Part shown: one piece after another, positions 1 to 7,845 of the stretch
Layout: the number at the start of each line of letters is the position of its first letter
Position numbering within the stretch: position 1 is the first letter of the stretch
Assembly (NCBI GenBank): GCA_937934355.1
Contig: CALGZY010000187.1
Location: 1 to 23,173, forward strand
DNA length: 23,173 bases
Reading direction: 5' to 3'
From: an uncultured Collinsella sp.
Lineage (GTDB): Bacteria; Actinomycetota; Coriobacteriia; Coriobacteriales; Coriobacteriaceae
Notes under the pieces: generated by a model
What the model saw: the letters and a program-made list of their open reading frames with translations, nothing else
Told to the model about the DNA's origin: nothing
The model's database searches: none
Translations under genes and position numbers: made by a program

Positions 1-226
1 GCGTTCCGTCGTGCTTGAGCTTTGAGCCCACCACGCGTTTGCGGCCCCACAGCGAGGACTCTGCCTGCATTGCCAAGCGGGCGCTTGCCGAAGGATAGCC
101 GTATTTAGTGCGCTTGAACGAGCCATCAAACCCCGAGGCGTGTTTGCCCCACGTCACCGATGTCGTGCGTCGGTTAACCGGCGCGGCGCTCCGCCTTCTG
201 CGGCTCGGTTTTGAAGTCTCAGCCAT
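1..226 (-). CDS. Partial gene, unrecognised basic N-terminus
   Basis: An open frame on the minus strand starts with ATG at 226 and runs without a stop for 75 codons to the left edge, so the 3' part is missing. A GAGGG ribosome-binding site lies three bases upstream of the ATG. The protein begins MAETSKPSRRRR and stays rich in Arg, Lys, Ser and Thr, with no membrane segment in the visible part. I do not recognise the family; the basic start could be a cytoplasmic tail before a membrane segment or a nucleic-acid-binding tail. The start is 84 bases beyond the stop of the regulator ending at 311, on the same strand, with no clear terminator between them, so the two may be cotranscribed. Confidence 0.55.
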   Translation of the reverse strand, partial: MAETSKPSRRRRSAAPVNRRTTSVTWGKHASGFDGSFKRTKYGYPSASARLAMQAESSLWGRKRVVGSKLKHDGT

Positions 227-310
227 ATGCCCTCGCACGCCGTAACCAAATCGAAACAATAACGCTTTGGACTGTAGCACACGCGTCGCGCGCGGTCACG
301 GGCGCCTCGC

Positions 311-1528
311 TCAACGGTCATCGTCCTTCAGCAAGCGCCACAGCGTTGTACGGCTTATGCCCAGCACCTCCGCCGCACGGGTTCGGTTGCCGTGGAGATG
401 GTCTACAACCAGATGCGCGATATCTCGCTCGGTATCGGCCAGCGGTCGCAGGATATACAGGTCACTTTCGAGCGTCGGGGCGCCAAAGGTTGCGGTCTTA
501 ATCACGTCCTCTTGGGCGAGCACTTCCTCCGCCACAGCTCGGTCCACCGTGCCCGTCCCCGCCAATATATACAGTCGTTCCGAGACCTCGCGGAGCTGCA
601 GATAATTGCGCGGCCAGCGGTAAGCATCAAGCGTCTTCGTCGCCGCGGCAGACAGCGTGGGTGCTGCCGTCTCAAATGCATCAGCGAGATATTCCAAATA
701 GCGCGCAACCTTCGTCGACGCGGCTCCCTGCTCGGCGATTGCCGGCGCCACGCTCACCGCGCAGGCGAAGCGCTCGGTCACAAACGCGGCTTGATCACTT
801 TCGCCGCCGCCCGGCATGTCATTCGCTGTCAGCACCACATGGCAGCGCGTCGCCAACGCGGTGTCGGTCATCGTGGAGACCAGCTCGCGGAGGCGCTGGG
901 GGCCAACCGCGTTCCAGCCCTCAATGCAAAGGGTCAGCCCCGTTTGGAACAACGGCGATTCGGCGCTTTTGAGCACATGGCGCCAACCGCGCTCGGTGAG
1001 CTCATCGAGCGCAACGGAAACAAAGGGCTGACCGGCAAAAGGACCGTCCAGATAGAGGCGCCTGGCGATCTCGACCTGACCCGCTCCCAGCTCGCCCTCG
1101 AGCATAAGGGGCACACCGCGCGCGTAACTCTCTGCAACCGGCGCAGCCACCGAGGCCGCCCCCTCAACGATGCCGTACGCGCTCGATTCGTAGCGGGCCT
1201 CAACTTCGTCGGCGTTGAGCCACTCGATACCCGCATGCGTCGCGGCACCGCGCACCTCGCGGACCACGACGACCCAAAGGCCCCCGCCCTCTTTGTCGGT
1301 GGGGCGAACGGTCAGGCTCAGGCGCGTACCCTCACGCCCCATAACCAGACGCGCGCCGTCTCCTATACGGTCGAGGCGCTCAGCGACAAAAGTCGCCACA
1401 CCCCGCTCAAGCGCCGCGTCATTCATGGTCGAGATCGCGACGTCCCCACGCGCATCGATCGCCAATGCCGATGCCCCGGCAGCAGCCAGGGCATCGGTCA
1501 AGATGTTCAGCTTGGCATCGCTATCCAT
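311..1528 (-). CDS. Fis-type regulator with degenerate AAA+ domain
   Basis: A 405-residue protein laid out like a bacterial enhancer-binding protein: a sensor-like N-terminus (about 1-125), a remnant AAA+ region (about 130-340) and a C-terminal Fis-type helix-turn-helix containing NRTRAAEVLGISRTTLWRLL. The AAA+ part has lost key residues. The Walker A position reads GELGAGQ (145-151), with Gln where Lys is expected, and no GAFTGA loop for sigma-54 contact is visible. A WPGNVREL-like segment survives as YRWPRNYLQLRE. It is therefore probably a sigma-54-independent DNA-binding regulator that does not hydrolyse ATP. The start at 1528 is chosen for an AGGGG ribosome-binding site; an upstream in-frame ATG at 1729 would add unrelated sequence. 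It lies downstream of the YeiH-like gene in the same direction, 273 bases away, and its target is unknown. Confidence 0.8.
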   Translation of the reverse strand: MDSDAKLNILTDALAAAGASALAIDARGDVAISTMNDAALERGVATFVAERLDRIGDGARLVMGREGTRLSLTVRPTDKEGGGLWVVVVREVRGAATHAGIEWLNADEVEARYESSAYGIVEGAASVAAPVAESYARGVPLMLEGELGAGQVEIARRLYLDGPFAGQPFVSVALDELTERGWRHVLKSAESPLFQTGLTLCIEGWNAVGPQRLRELVSTMTDTALATRCHVVLTANDMPGGGESDQAAFVTERFACAVSVAPAIAEQGAASTKVARYLEYLADAFETAAPTLSAAATKTLDAYRWPRNYLQLREVSERLYILAGTGTVDRAVAEEVLAQEDVIKTATFGAPTLESDLYILRPLADTERDIAHLVVDHLHGNRTRAAEVLGISRTTLWRLLKDDDR

Positions 1529-1653
1529 GATTTGCCCCTGTCTGCAGCGACGTGCAACCGCCGGCGGTCGCACGACCGAGTGTTTCAAAATTGAACGATA
1601 TTGCTCACCAAACACTATAGGGCAGAAAGCGCCGTCCTGCGAGTATAGGTGTT

Positions 1654-1740
1654 GCCCCGCATCGCCATCCTGGCGGGGCGATAAGAGCTCTTCGGGACTT
1701 ATAAACCTGCGGACAAGCCATACCCGCAAGAGCTCCTATC
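1654..1740. repeat. Two large inverted repeats between genes
   Basis: The 273 bases between the YeiH-like gene and the regulator hold two stems. One has 13-base arms, GATAAGAGCTCTT (1680-1692) and AAGAGCTCCTATC (1728-1740), with one mismatch and a CGGG/CCCG pair inside the loop. The other has GCCCCGC (1654-1660) pairing with GCGGGGC (1673-1679). Neither is followed by a good T run on the minus strand, so this is not a classic terminator. Candidate -10 boxes for the regulator gene (TATACT, 1642-1647; TATAGT, 1614-1619, both minus strand) lie just downstream, without a clear -35. Confidence 0.45.
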
Positions 1741-1801
1741 GCTCCACCGCAAGCATGCGCTCACCAGCACGAAGCACGCAGCACGCAAACAAGCTACTTC
1801 T

Positions 1802-2836
1802 CTACCAGATTCCCAGTACGTGTTGCATTCCCAAACTCATGCACGCAATGCCAATCCAGCAGCAAAAGCCCAGCGCGATGGGCTTGCCGCCCTTTTTGAC
1901 CAGCTCGACGATATCGGTATTAAAGCCAATAGCCGCCATGGCCATCACAATAAAGAACTTCGACAGCTCCTTGATGGGCGCCGTGATGGATGCAGGAAGC
2001 TGAAGCACCGTGGTGATCACGCTCGCCAGCACAAAGAACAGCACGAACATGGGAAACGCGCGTTTAAGCGAGAACGTGCTTTTGGCGTCGCCGCCGTCCT
2101 TGCGCGCCAGATGCATCTGCCAGCATGCGAGGACCAACGTGATGGGAATAATGGCCAGCGTCCTGGTGAGCTTGACCACCGTGGCGCTCTCGAGCACATT
2201 GGCGCCGGGATGCATGCTGTCCCAAGCGCTCGCCGCAGCCGTTACGGACGAGGTGTCGTTGATGGCGGTGCCGGCAAACAGGCCAAAGCCCTCGTTGGTC
2301 AGCCCGAGCATGCCGCCGAGCGTCGGAAACACGAGCGCCGCGATAACGTTAAACAGGAAGATGACCGAAATGGCCTGGGCAATCTCGTGATCGTCGGCGT
2401 CGATGACGGGCGCGGTCGCGGCGATGGCAGAACCGCCGCAAATCGACGAACCCACGCCCACAAGCGTCGCGATCTTACCCGGCACGTTCATAACGCGGCA
2501 GAGCGCAAAGGCGATGACAAGCGAGGTCGAGATTGTCGCCACGATAATCGGCAGCGACTGGGCGCCCTTGGACAGAATCTGGGAGAGGTTCATGCCAAAG
2601 CCAAGCAGGATAACCGCGTACTGCAAGACTTTTTTGGACGTATAGGTAACGCCGGCAGCGAGCTGTTCGCGACGATTCTTGGGAAAGACGAGCGCCAGGA
2701 CCATGCCAAAGAGGATGGCAAATACCGGACCGCCGACCACCTCAATTTGTTTGCCGAGCAACGTCGCGGGAATGGCGATGATTAGGCAGAACAAGACGCC
2801 TTTCCAGCGCTCGCGTACGATATTTGCCAGTTGCAT
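1802..2836 (-). CDS. YeiH/UPF0324 family membrane protein
   Basis: A 344-residue, very hydrophobic protein with about ten membrane helices and the usual length of the YeiH (UPF0324) family, often annotated as putative sulfate exporters; the true substrate is not established. Family-like stretches are GGPVFAILFGMVLAL near residue 35, LLGFGMNLSQI near 78, GSSICGGSAIAATAPVI near 130 and GTAINDTSSVTAAA near 190. Translation starts at ATG 2836 behind GAAAGAAGGA. It is divergent from a GntR/FCD regulator gene starting at 3000, so that regulator is the natural candidate to control it. YeiH-type genes are often next to a transcriptional regulator (family knowledge). Confidence 0.88.
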   Translation of the reverse strand: MQLANIVRERWKGVLFCLIIAIPATLLGKQIEVVGGPVFAILFGMVLALVFPKNRREQLAAGVTYTSKKVLQYAVILLGFGMNLSQILSKGAQSLPIIVATISTSLVIAFALCRVMNVPGKIATLVGVGSSICGGSAIAATAPVIDADDHEIAQAISVIFLFNVIAALVFPTLGGMLGLTNEGFGLFAGTAINDTSSVTAAASAWDSMHPGANVLESATVVKLTRTLAIIPITLVLACWQMHLARKDGGDAKSTFSLKRAFPMFVLFFVLASVITTVLQLPASITAPIKELSKFFIVMAMAAIGFNTDIVELVKKGGKPIALGFCCWIGIACMSLGMQHVLGIW

Positions 2837-2999
2837 ATGGGATTCCTTCTTTCTATTTCACGTTTGCGACGGCTTATGATACGGCAACATTGAGCGCAGC
2901 CTTGCGCAAACACAGACTAAGATGCCGCAATAGTTCTCAGGCAACAGCCGAATTACCCACCGCGGAGAGCTGATTCGCGGCATAATTAACAACTGACAT

Positions 3000-3731
3000 A
3001 TGAGTTTGATAGAACAGTTGCGAGGCGCTATGGAAGAATCGATGCACGTCGGCGAGCAGGAAACGAGCCTACAGGACCAGTCCTACCACACCATTCGACG
3101 CAAAATCGTCTACCTGGACTACAAGCCGGGCGAAAAGCTGGGCGTCAAGCAGCTTTGCGACGACCTGGATATGGGGCGCACCCCTGTGCGCGAGGCTTTG
3201 GTTCGCTTGGCGCAGGAAGGCCTGGTGCGCACCGTGCCCCAAAGCGGCACCTATGTCTCACCCATCAACCTCACCCTTGCCGAGAGTGCCTGTTATATCC
3301 GCGAGCATCTGGAAAAGCAGGTGATCGTGGAGTGCTGTGCGCGCGCCACGTCGGCCGGCATCGAGCAGCTCGACCGCGCCATCGCGCTGCAGGAAAAGGC
3401 CATGGCCGAAGAGGATCGCATCGGCTTCTTTTTGAGCGACAACCTTATGCATCACATGATTTTTAGCATCGCATGTCGCAGCACCGTGTGGTCGTGGCTC
3501 GAAGAGACCAATGCCGACCTGGAGCGCTTCCGCTGGCTGCGCGCTGCCACGCAGGTTCTCGACAATCAGGACATCGTGAACGAACACAAGCAGATTCGCC
3601 GCGCTATCGCCGGTCGCGACCCCATCGAAGCGAGCTTTTTGGTCAGCAAGCACCTGCATATGATGTTCCGCAACCAGACCGAGGTTCTGGACCAGTTCCC
3701 CGAGTACTTCGAGACCAGCAAGCTCCGCTAA
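3000..3731 (+). CDS. GntR family regulator, FadR/FCD subfamily
   Basis: A 243-residue transcription factor. The winged helix-turn-helix covers about residues 28-95 (YHTIRRKIVYLDYKPGEKL, then MGRTPVREALVRLAQEGLV, then a PQSGTYVSP wing). The C-terminal FCD helical domain has the His pattern typical of metal- or carboxylate-binding members: DNLMHHMIF, EHKQIRRAI and KHLHMMF. It probably responds to a small organic acid or similar ligand. The ATG at 3000 has no good ribosome-binding site; an in-frame ATG at 3030 follows GAGG by four bases and may be the true start. It is divergent from the YeiH-like transporter across a 163-base gap, suggesting control of that gene and of itself. Confidence 0.85.
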   Translation: MSLIEQLRGAMEESMHVGEQETSLQDQSYHTIRRKIVYLDYKPGEKLGVKQLCDDLDMGRTPVREALVRLAQEGLVRTVPQSGTYVSPINLTLAESACYIREHLEKQVIVECCARATSAGIEQLDRAIALQEKAMAEEDRIGFFLSDNLMHHMIFSIACRSTVWSWLEETNADLERFRWLRAATQVLDNQDIVNEHKQIRRAIAGRDPIEASFLVSKHLHMMFRNQTEVLDQFPEYFETSKLR

Positions 3732-3775
3732 CCTGCCAAAAAGGGACAGGTTCATTTTGCAGATTTTATCTGGGC
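3731..3775 (+). repeat. GGGACAGG-core hairpin repeat, copy A
   Basis: Begins at the last base of the GntR stop codon. The left arm ACCTGCCAAAA (3731-3741), core AGGGACAGGTTCA (3742-3754) and imperfect right arm TTTTGCAGATT (3755-3765) are followed by TTATCTGGG. It matches the copy at 17025-17070 through stem, core and downstream flank, with one base deleted from the right arm. Confidence 0.75.
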
Positions 3776-3784
3776 AAATGCAAC

Positions 3785-3820
3785 AAGGCCCGGCTCCGTC
3801 TTGATGCGAAGCCGGGCCTT
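3785..3820 (-). terminator. Terminator of glmS, probably bidirectional
   Basis: A perfect 11-base stem, AAGGCCCGGCT (3785-3795) with AGCCGGGCCTT (3810-3820), and a 14-base loop. It lies 23 bases past the glmS stop and also follows the convergent GntR gene. On the minus strand the stem is followed by the T-rich TTGTTGCATTT. Confidence 0.8.
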
Positions 3821-3843
3821 AGTCGCTAGAACGGCGGAACCAA

Positions 3844-5691
3844 CTACTCTACCGTGACGCTCTTGGCGAGGTTTCGGGGCTGGTCAACGTCGCAACCTCG
3901 CAGGATGGCTACCTCGCGGGCGAGCAGCTGCAGAGGAACGCTCGCCGTGATGGGACTGAACACGTCGCGGACTGCTGGCACGCGGATAATGCAGTCGGCG
4001 ATCTTGTTGATCTCCTCGTCGCCCTCGGTGGCAACGACGATGACCTTGGCGCCGCGCGCCTTGCACTCCATGAGGTTCGACACGGTCTTGTCGTAGGTGG
4101 CACTCTTGGTGGCCACAGCGATGACGGGGAAGCCCGGATCGATCAGGGCGATGGGACCGTGCTTCATCTCGCCGGCGGCGTAGGCCTCGGCATGCAGGTA
4201 GCTGACCTCCTTGAGCTTGAGCGCGCCCTCGTAGGAAATAGCGGCACCCATGCCACGGCCCACGAACAGTGCGGACTGCGCGTCCTTACACAGCAGGGCG
4301 GCCTCATGCACGGCCTCGGTTTGGGTATCCAAAATCCACTGGATCTGCTCGGCCGTATCGGAAAGCTCGCGGAACAGCATGCGCGCCTGCTTGGTGGTCA
4401 AGCGGTACTTGACCTGCGCCAGCAGCAAAGCCAGCAGCGTGAGGCTCACGACCTGGCCGATGAAGCTCTTGGTCGAGGCGACCGCGATCTCTTTGTTGGC
4501 CTTGGTGTAGATGACGCCGTCGCTCTCACGCGCCACGGGGCTGCCCACCACGTTGGTGATGCCGAAGACCTTGGCACCCTTGATGCGAGCGTCGCGAATG
4601 GCGGCAAGGGTATCGGCCGTCTCGCCCGACTGGGACACGGCAACGACAAGCGTCGTCGGCGTAATGATGGGGTTGCGATAACGGAACTCGCTGGCCGCCT
4701 CCACCTCGGTGGGAATGCGAGCCCAGCCCTCAATGAGATTCTTGGCAATGAGGCCAGCATGATAGCTGGTGCCGCAAGCGATCACGTAGACGCGGTCGAT
4801 GTCGTTGAGCTCCTCGAGCGAAAGGCCCAGCTCGTCGATGTCGAGCTCGCCGGCCGGCGTCATACGACCGACCAGTGTGTCGCGCACGACGCGCGGTTGC
4901 TCGTGGATTTCCTTGAGCATAAAGTCGGGATAACCGCCCTTTTCTGCCATGTCCAGGTCCCAGTCGATGTGGGTGACCTTGGGCTCGATAACGTTGCCGG
5001 CCTCGTCGGTGTACTCGACGCCTGCGGGCGTGAGCTTGGCAAACTGACCGTCCTCGAGCACCACGACATCGCGGGTGGCGTCGATGAGCGCGATGACATC
5101 GGAGGCGACATAGGCGCCGGTCTCGCCCGCGCCGACCACGATCGGGGAATCCTTGCGGGCCACGGCGATCACGCCGGGCTCGTCAGCGCACACGGCGGCC
5201 AAACCATAGGCACCGACCACGTGGGTGCAAGCCTCGCGCACGGAGGCCATCAGGTCGTGCGCCTCGGCATAAGCCTCTTCGATCAGATGCGCGAAGACCT
5301 CGGTATCGGTCTCGCTCTTAAAGTGGTGGCCGCGACCCTCCAGCTCTTCGCGCAGCTCGGCGAAGTTCTCGATGATGCCGTTGTGGACGATGGCGATACG
5401 GCCGTCGCAGCTGGTGTGGGGGTGAGCGTTAACGACGGAGGGCTTGCCGTGGGTGGCCCAACGGGTGTGGCCGATACCGCAGGTAGCGTCGCTGTCGATG
5501 TTGGAAAGCTCGCTCTCCAAGCCCGCGACCTTGCCCACGCGGCGGATGACGTCGAGGTGCGCCGCGGCGCCCTCGCCCACCTCGAGCGCGACGCCCGAGG
5601 AGTCATAGCCGCGATACTCCATACGCTTGAGGCCCGTGACCAGGATGTTCTTTGCAATATCAGAGCCGGTGTAGCCGACGATTCCGCACAT
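3844..5691 (-). CDS. glmS: Glutamine-fructose-6-phosphate aminotransferase
   Basis: Makes glucosamine-6-phosphate from fructose-6-phosphate and glutamine, the first step towards UDP-GlcNAc for peptidoglycan; cytoplasmic. The 615-residue length is normal. It begins MCGIVGYTG, with Cys2 as the N-terminal nucleophile of the glutaminase domain, followed by RGYDSSGVA, GHTRWATHG and HNGIIENF. Two SIS sugar-isomerase domains follow (ACGTSYHAG near 305, SQSGETADT near 350, then GRGMGAAISYEGALKLKE). The C-terminus LAKSVTVE is the family's usual end. The ribosome-binding site AAGGGA precedes the ATG. It is a single-gene unit with its own terminator. A set of TGGTATCT-type inverted repeats upstream (5793-5825) may be an operator. 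No glmS ribozyme was recognised in the leader. Confidence 0.97.
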   Translation of the reverse strand: MCGIVGYTGSDIAKNILVTGLKRMEYRGYDSSGVALEVGEGAAAHLDVIRRVGKVAGLESELSNIDSDATCGIGHTRWATHGKPSVVNAHPHTSCDGRIAIVHNGIIENFAELREELEGRGHHFKSETDTEVFAHLIEEAYAEAHDLMASVREACTHVVGAYGLAAVCADEPGVIAVARKDSPIVVGAGETGAYVASDVIALIDATRDVVVLEDGQFAKLTPAGVEYTDEAGNVIEPKVTHIDWDLDMAEKGGYPDFMLKEIHEQPRVVRDTLVGRMTPAGELDIDELGLSLEELNDIDRVYVIACGTSYHAGLIAKNLIEGWARIPTEVEAASEFRYRNPIITPTTLVVAVSQSGETADTLAAIRDARIKGAKVFGITNVVGSPVARESDGVIYTKANKEIAVASTKSFIGQVVSLTLLALLLAQVKYRLTTKQARMLFRELSDTAEQIQWILDTQTEAVHEAALLCKDAQSALFVGRGMGAAISYEGALKLKEVSYLHAEAYAAGEMKHGPIALIDPGFPVIAVATKSATYDKTVSNLMECKARGAKVIVVATEGDEEINKIADCIIRVPAVRDVFSPITASVPLQLLAREVAILRGCDVDQPRNLAKSVTVE

Positions 5692-5792
5692 AAGATAAAT
5701 CCCTTCGTTCGCGTGACTGCAAGACGTCCACGCACAAGGGGCGCTGAGACGTATAACGTTCGAGTATTGTACTCACGCAAACGCAAGCTGAT

Positions 5793-5825
5793 ATACCAGA
5801 AGTGGTATCTCAACTTAGATACCAC
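5793..5825 (-). promoter_or_regulatory. Nested inverted repeats upstream of glmS
   Basis: Three related arms overlap. ATACCA (5793-5798) pairs with TGGTAT (5803-5808), and GTGGTATCT (5802-5810) pairs with AGATACCAC (5817-5825). A minus-strand TACAAT (5766-5771) about 20 bases towards the gene is the likely -10. The ACCA-N4-TGGT core resembles operators of GntR/HutC-type amino-sugar regulators (NagR/DasR style), which would fit glmS. No such regulator is in the window. Confidence 0.45.
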
Positions 5826-5844
5826 CCGATGCACACACATCCAG

Positions 5845-5896
5845 CCGGTCCAAACCACCGCAATGGGGACAGGCACCTTCGTGGTGGTTTTGGCCG
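5845..5896 (+). repeat. GGGACAGG-core hairpin repeat, copy B
   Basis: Arms CCGGTCCAAACCACC (5845-5859) and GGTGGTTTTGGCCGG (5882-5896) pair at 13 of 15 positions around a loop holding GGGGACAGGCACC (5865-5877). Just beyond, at 5906-5913, CCTGTCCC is an inverted partial copy of the core. The stem is the same type as copy D at 13941-13980. Confidence 0.7.
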
Positions 5897-5922
5897 GGGC
5901 GGCGGCCTGTCCCGGCGATTTA

Positions 5923-6057
5923 TCTCAATCTGTAACAACTAGGACACCAAAAGCGGGCTTGCTGTTACAGATCGAGATTTTCCGTCCGACCTCGGCGTTT
6001 CGTCTCGATCTGTAACAGGTAGAGCCGGTTTTGCCGTCCAGATGTTACAGATCGAGA
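5923..6057. repeat. Four 15-bp words, alternating, 40-bp period
   Basis: TCTCAATCTGTAACA (5923-5937), TGTTACAGATCGAGA (5963-5977), TCTCGATCTGTAACA (6003-6017) and TGTTACAGATCGAGA (6043-6057) start exactly 40 bases apart and alternate in orientation, with 25-base spacers. They form two 55-base hairpin units. The loop of the first, reverse-complemented, resembles the loop of the second (shared TTTTG-NN-GTCC), so the two units are inverted copies of one element. The outer spacer also contains TTTTCCGTCC. Confidence 0.85.
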
Positions 6058-6078
6058 CAATTGAAGGCCGGAACAGCA

Positions 6079-6117
6079 AAACCGCCACGAAGGGGACTAT
6101 CCCCTTCGTGGCGGTTT
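6079..6117 (-). terminator. Long perfect hairpin, terminator of MFS gene
   Basis: An 18-base perfect stem (6079-6096 with 6100-6117) closed by a three-base loop, 16 bases past the stop of the MFS gene. On the minus strand it is followed by TTTTGCTGTT, so it should terminate. The stem AAACCGCCACGAAGGGGA resembles the left half of repeat copies B and D, so the terminator may derive from that repeat family. Confidence 0.75.
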
Positions 6118-6133
6118 GGGCGGCGGCGTTTGT

Positions 6134-7738
6134 CTATGAGGTTTGCTTGGGGAAGGTCGTTGCGAGCGCTACGACGGCAAGTCCTGCCACCACGTAGAAG
6201 GCCGTGGCCGCCGACTTTGCGCGAACCTCGGCATTGTCCGCCAAGAGCTCTCCCTGCGCCTCGGGTGCAACGCCCATCGATTCCAGGCGCGCCGTAAACG
6301 CGGCATCACTCTCGTAGGTATAAACAACCTCTTCGAGCGCCGCCTTGCTCTGCGTGTCGACCACATTACTCGCATCAATACGCGCATCGAGACCGGTGTT
6401 GACGGCGATAAGCAGGACCGAACCCATGGCGGCAGAGCCCAACGCGAGGCCCAGGTTACGCGCCGCACCCTGGATGCCGCCCGATTGCTGGGCGTCACTC
6501 GGCGGCACGGCGGAAGCGACAATGTTGTTAGCCTGTGAGTTCACCAGGCCAACGCCCACGCCACCAAAGAGCGTACCGACCACCATAATGGGCGTCAGCT
6601 CGGACGCGCGCACGCCAAACGCCATGCTCACACAGGCCGCCGCCATAAAGACATAGCCCGTACGCACCACAGACCAAGGCTTAAGCTGCGGAAACTTGCG
6701 CGGCACAAACATTGCGAGCACCAGCATGGGCACACCCGAGATGATGCCCAAAAGCGCTGTTTGCATGCCGCCAAGGCCAATTACAAGCTGATAGTACGAA
6801 GTGCCGACCAGACCCTGAGCGCCCATGTAGAAAAACGGCAGAGCAATGGCGATGACGCCGGCGCGAACGGTGGGATTGCGCACAAAGCTCGACGGCAAAA
6901 TCGCTATGCCGTGGGTGCGCTCCATCCAGTGCTCGACCGGAATCAGCATCACCAGCAATAGCAGGCCGACGCCGACAATAGGCAAAGCGGGAGAAATACC
7001 GGCGATCGTGAAGGGAGCCTGCGGTAAGGGAGCAAATACGCCCCAGGTCGAGATGCGCGAAAGACCGCACATAACGGCGAACAATCCCAGAGAGGCAATA
7101 ACCGCACCCGGCGCGTCAAACTTGCCCGCGTGCAGCCCGCCACCCGTCGGCAGCTTTGCGCTCGCAACGAGCAGTGCGACAAAATAGGCGGCGAGCACGC
7201 CGAAGGTCACGCGAAAACCTGCGATATCGACCAGAATGCCCAGCGCGATAGGAATAATCGTCGCAAGCGCCGCCGATGCGGCAATCACGCCATATGCCTG
7301 CTTGCGCTCCTCGCCTTCGTACAGCATGGACACCATGCCCAGTACCGAAGGGATAATGAGGCTTGCGCCCAGCCCGACCATCAGTCGGCCACCCCAAATA
7401 AGCAGCTCAATGCTCGGTGAAAACGCGCACAGCAGCTCTCCCACCACAGCAAGCACCAATCCGGCACGGAAGTTGCGGCACCACCCGATAACCATGCCGA
7501 GCAAACCGCTCGCAAGCATAAAGGTGCCCGCCATAAGCGAATAGACCGTGCTCGCCATCTGCACGTCCGAGAGCGGACATCCAAACACGCGCATCATCTC
7601 GGCCATGGCAACCGAAAACGCACCGTTGTCTGCCGAGGTACCCACCTGAGCGCATGCCAGCACGATCAGCGGCGCCAGTCGCGCCAAACGAGAAGTCGCC
7701 GCAGGCTCCATCCCCGAGTTCGAAACCGCGCGATTCAT
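6134..7738 (-). CDS. MFS transporter, 14-helix drug-efflux type
   Basis: A membrane transporter of about 534 residues of the DHA2-like major facilitator type with about 14 helices, expected to export a small molecule by proton antiport; substrate unknown. The start of helix 1 carries TSADNGAFSVA. The helix 2-3 region has the MFS motif A area (GLLGMVIGWCRNFRAG), and motif B is near WGGRLMVGLGAS. It is a clear paralogue of the transporter at 11472-13088: both share TS-DNGA, YSLMAG, the IIGW-NFR loop and GGIQ-R-G. Three nearby starts are possible (7750, 7744, 7738). ATG 7738 is preferred because GGTGATG sits upstream and the N-terminus then matches the paralogue in length. It is divergent from the PRD regulator across palindromic sites. 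Confidence 0.88.
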   Translation of the reverse strand: MNRAVSNSGMEPAATSRLARLAPLIVLACAQVGTSADNGAFSVAMAEMMRVFGCPLSDVQMASTVYSLMAGTFMLASGLLGMVIGWCRNFRAGLVLAVVGELLCAFSPSIELLIWGGRLMVGLGASLIIPSVLGMVSMLYEGEERKQAYGVIAASAALATIIPIALGILVDIAGFRVTFGVLAAYFVALLVASAKLPTGGGLHAGKFDAPGAVIASLGLFAVMCGLSRISTWGVFAPLPQAPFTIAGISPALPIVGVGLLLLVMLIPVEHWMERTHGIAILPSSFVRNPTVRAGVIAIALPFFYMGAQGLVGTSYYQLVIGLGGMQTALLGIISGVPMLVLAMFVPRKFPQLKPWSVVRTGYVFMAAACVSMAFGVRASELTPIMVVGTLFGGVGVGLVNSQANNIVASAVPPSDAQQSGGIQGAARNLGLALGSAAMGSVLLIAVNTGLDARIDASNVVDTQSKAALEEVVYTYESDAAFTARLESMGVAPEAQGELLADNAEVRAKSAATAFYVVAGLAVVALATTFPKQTS

Positions 7739-7761
7739 GCACATCACCATCCGCTATTTTC

Positions 7762-7779
7762 ATTCCGTATATGCGGCAA
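7762..7779. promoter_or_regulatory. Operator-like palindrome, site 1
   Basis: ATTCCGTATATGCGGCAA matches the consensus TTGCCGTATATACGGCAA at 15 of 18 positions. Its centre is 44 bases upstream of a weak plus-strand -10 candidate, TAAAAA (7812-7817), for the PRD regulator gene. It also lies in the predicted leader of the divergent MFS gene. Confidence 0.55.
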
Positions 7780-7845
7780 GGATTTAAAACCAACCCTTCC
7801 CCTACTCATCATAAAAAATGCGTATCATGACAGGTGCCACGCTCT

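Noticed and set aside
2870..2887. A fifth copy of the TACGGCAA palindrome upstream of the YeiH-like gene
   Set aside because: Only one half-site (TACGGCAA, 2880-2887) is present, and the 44-base spacing would place the -10 on the start codon.
5692..5830. glmS ribozyme in the glmS leader
   Set aside because: I could not recognise the conserved ribozyme core, and the class is mainly known from Firmicutes.
5923..6057. CRISPR array
   Set aside because: Repeats are only 15 bases, alternate in orientation, number four and have related spacers; no cas genes are near.
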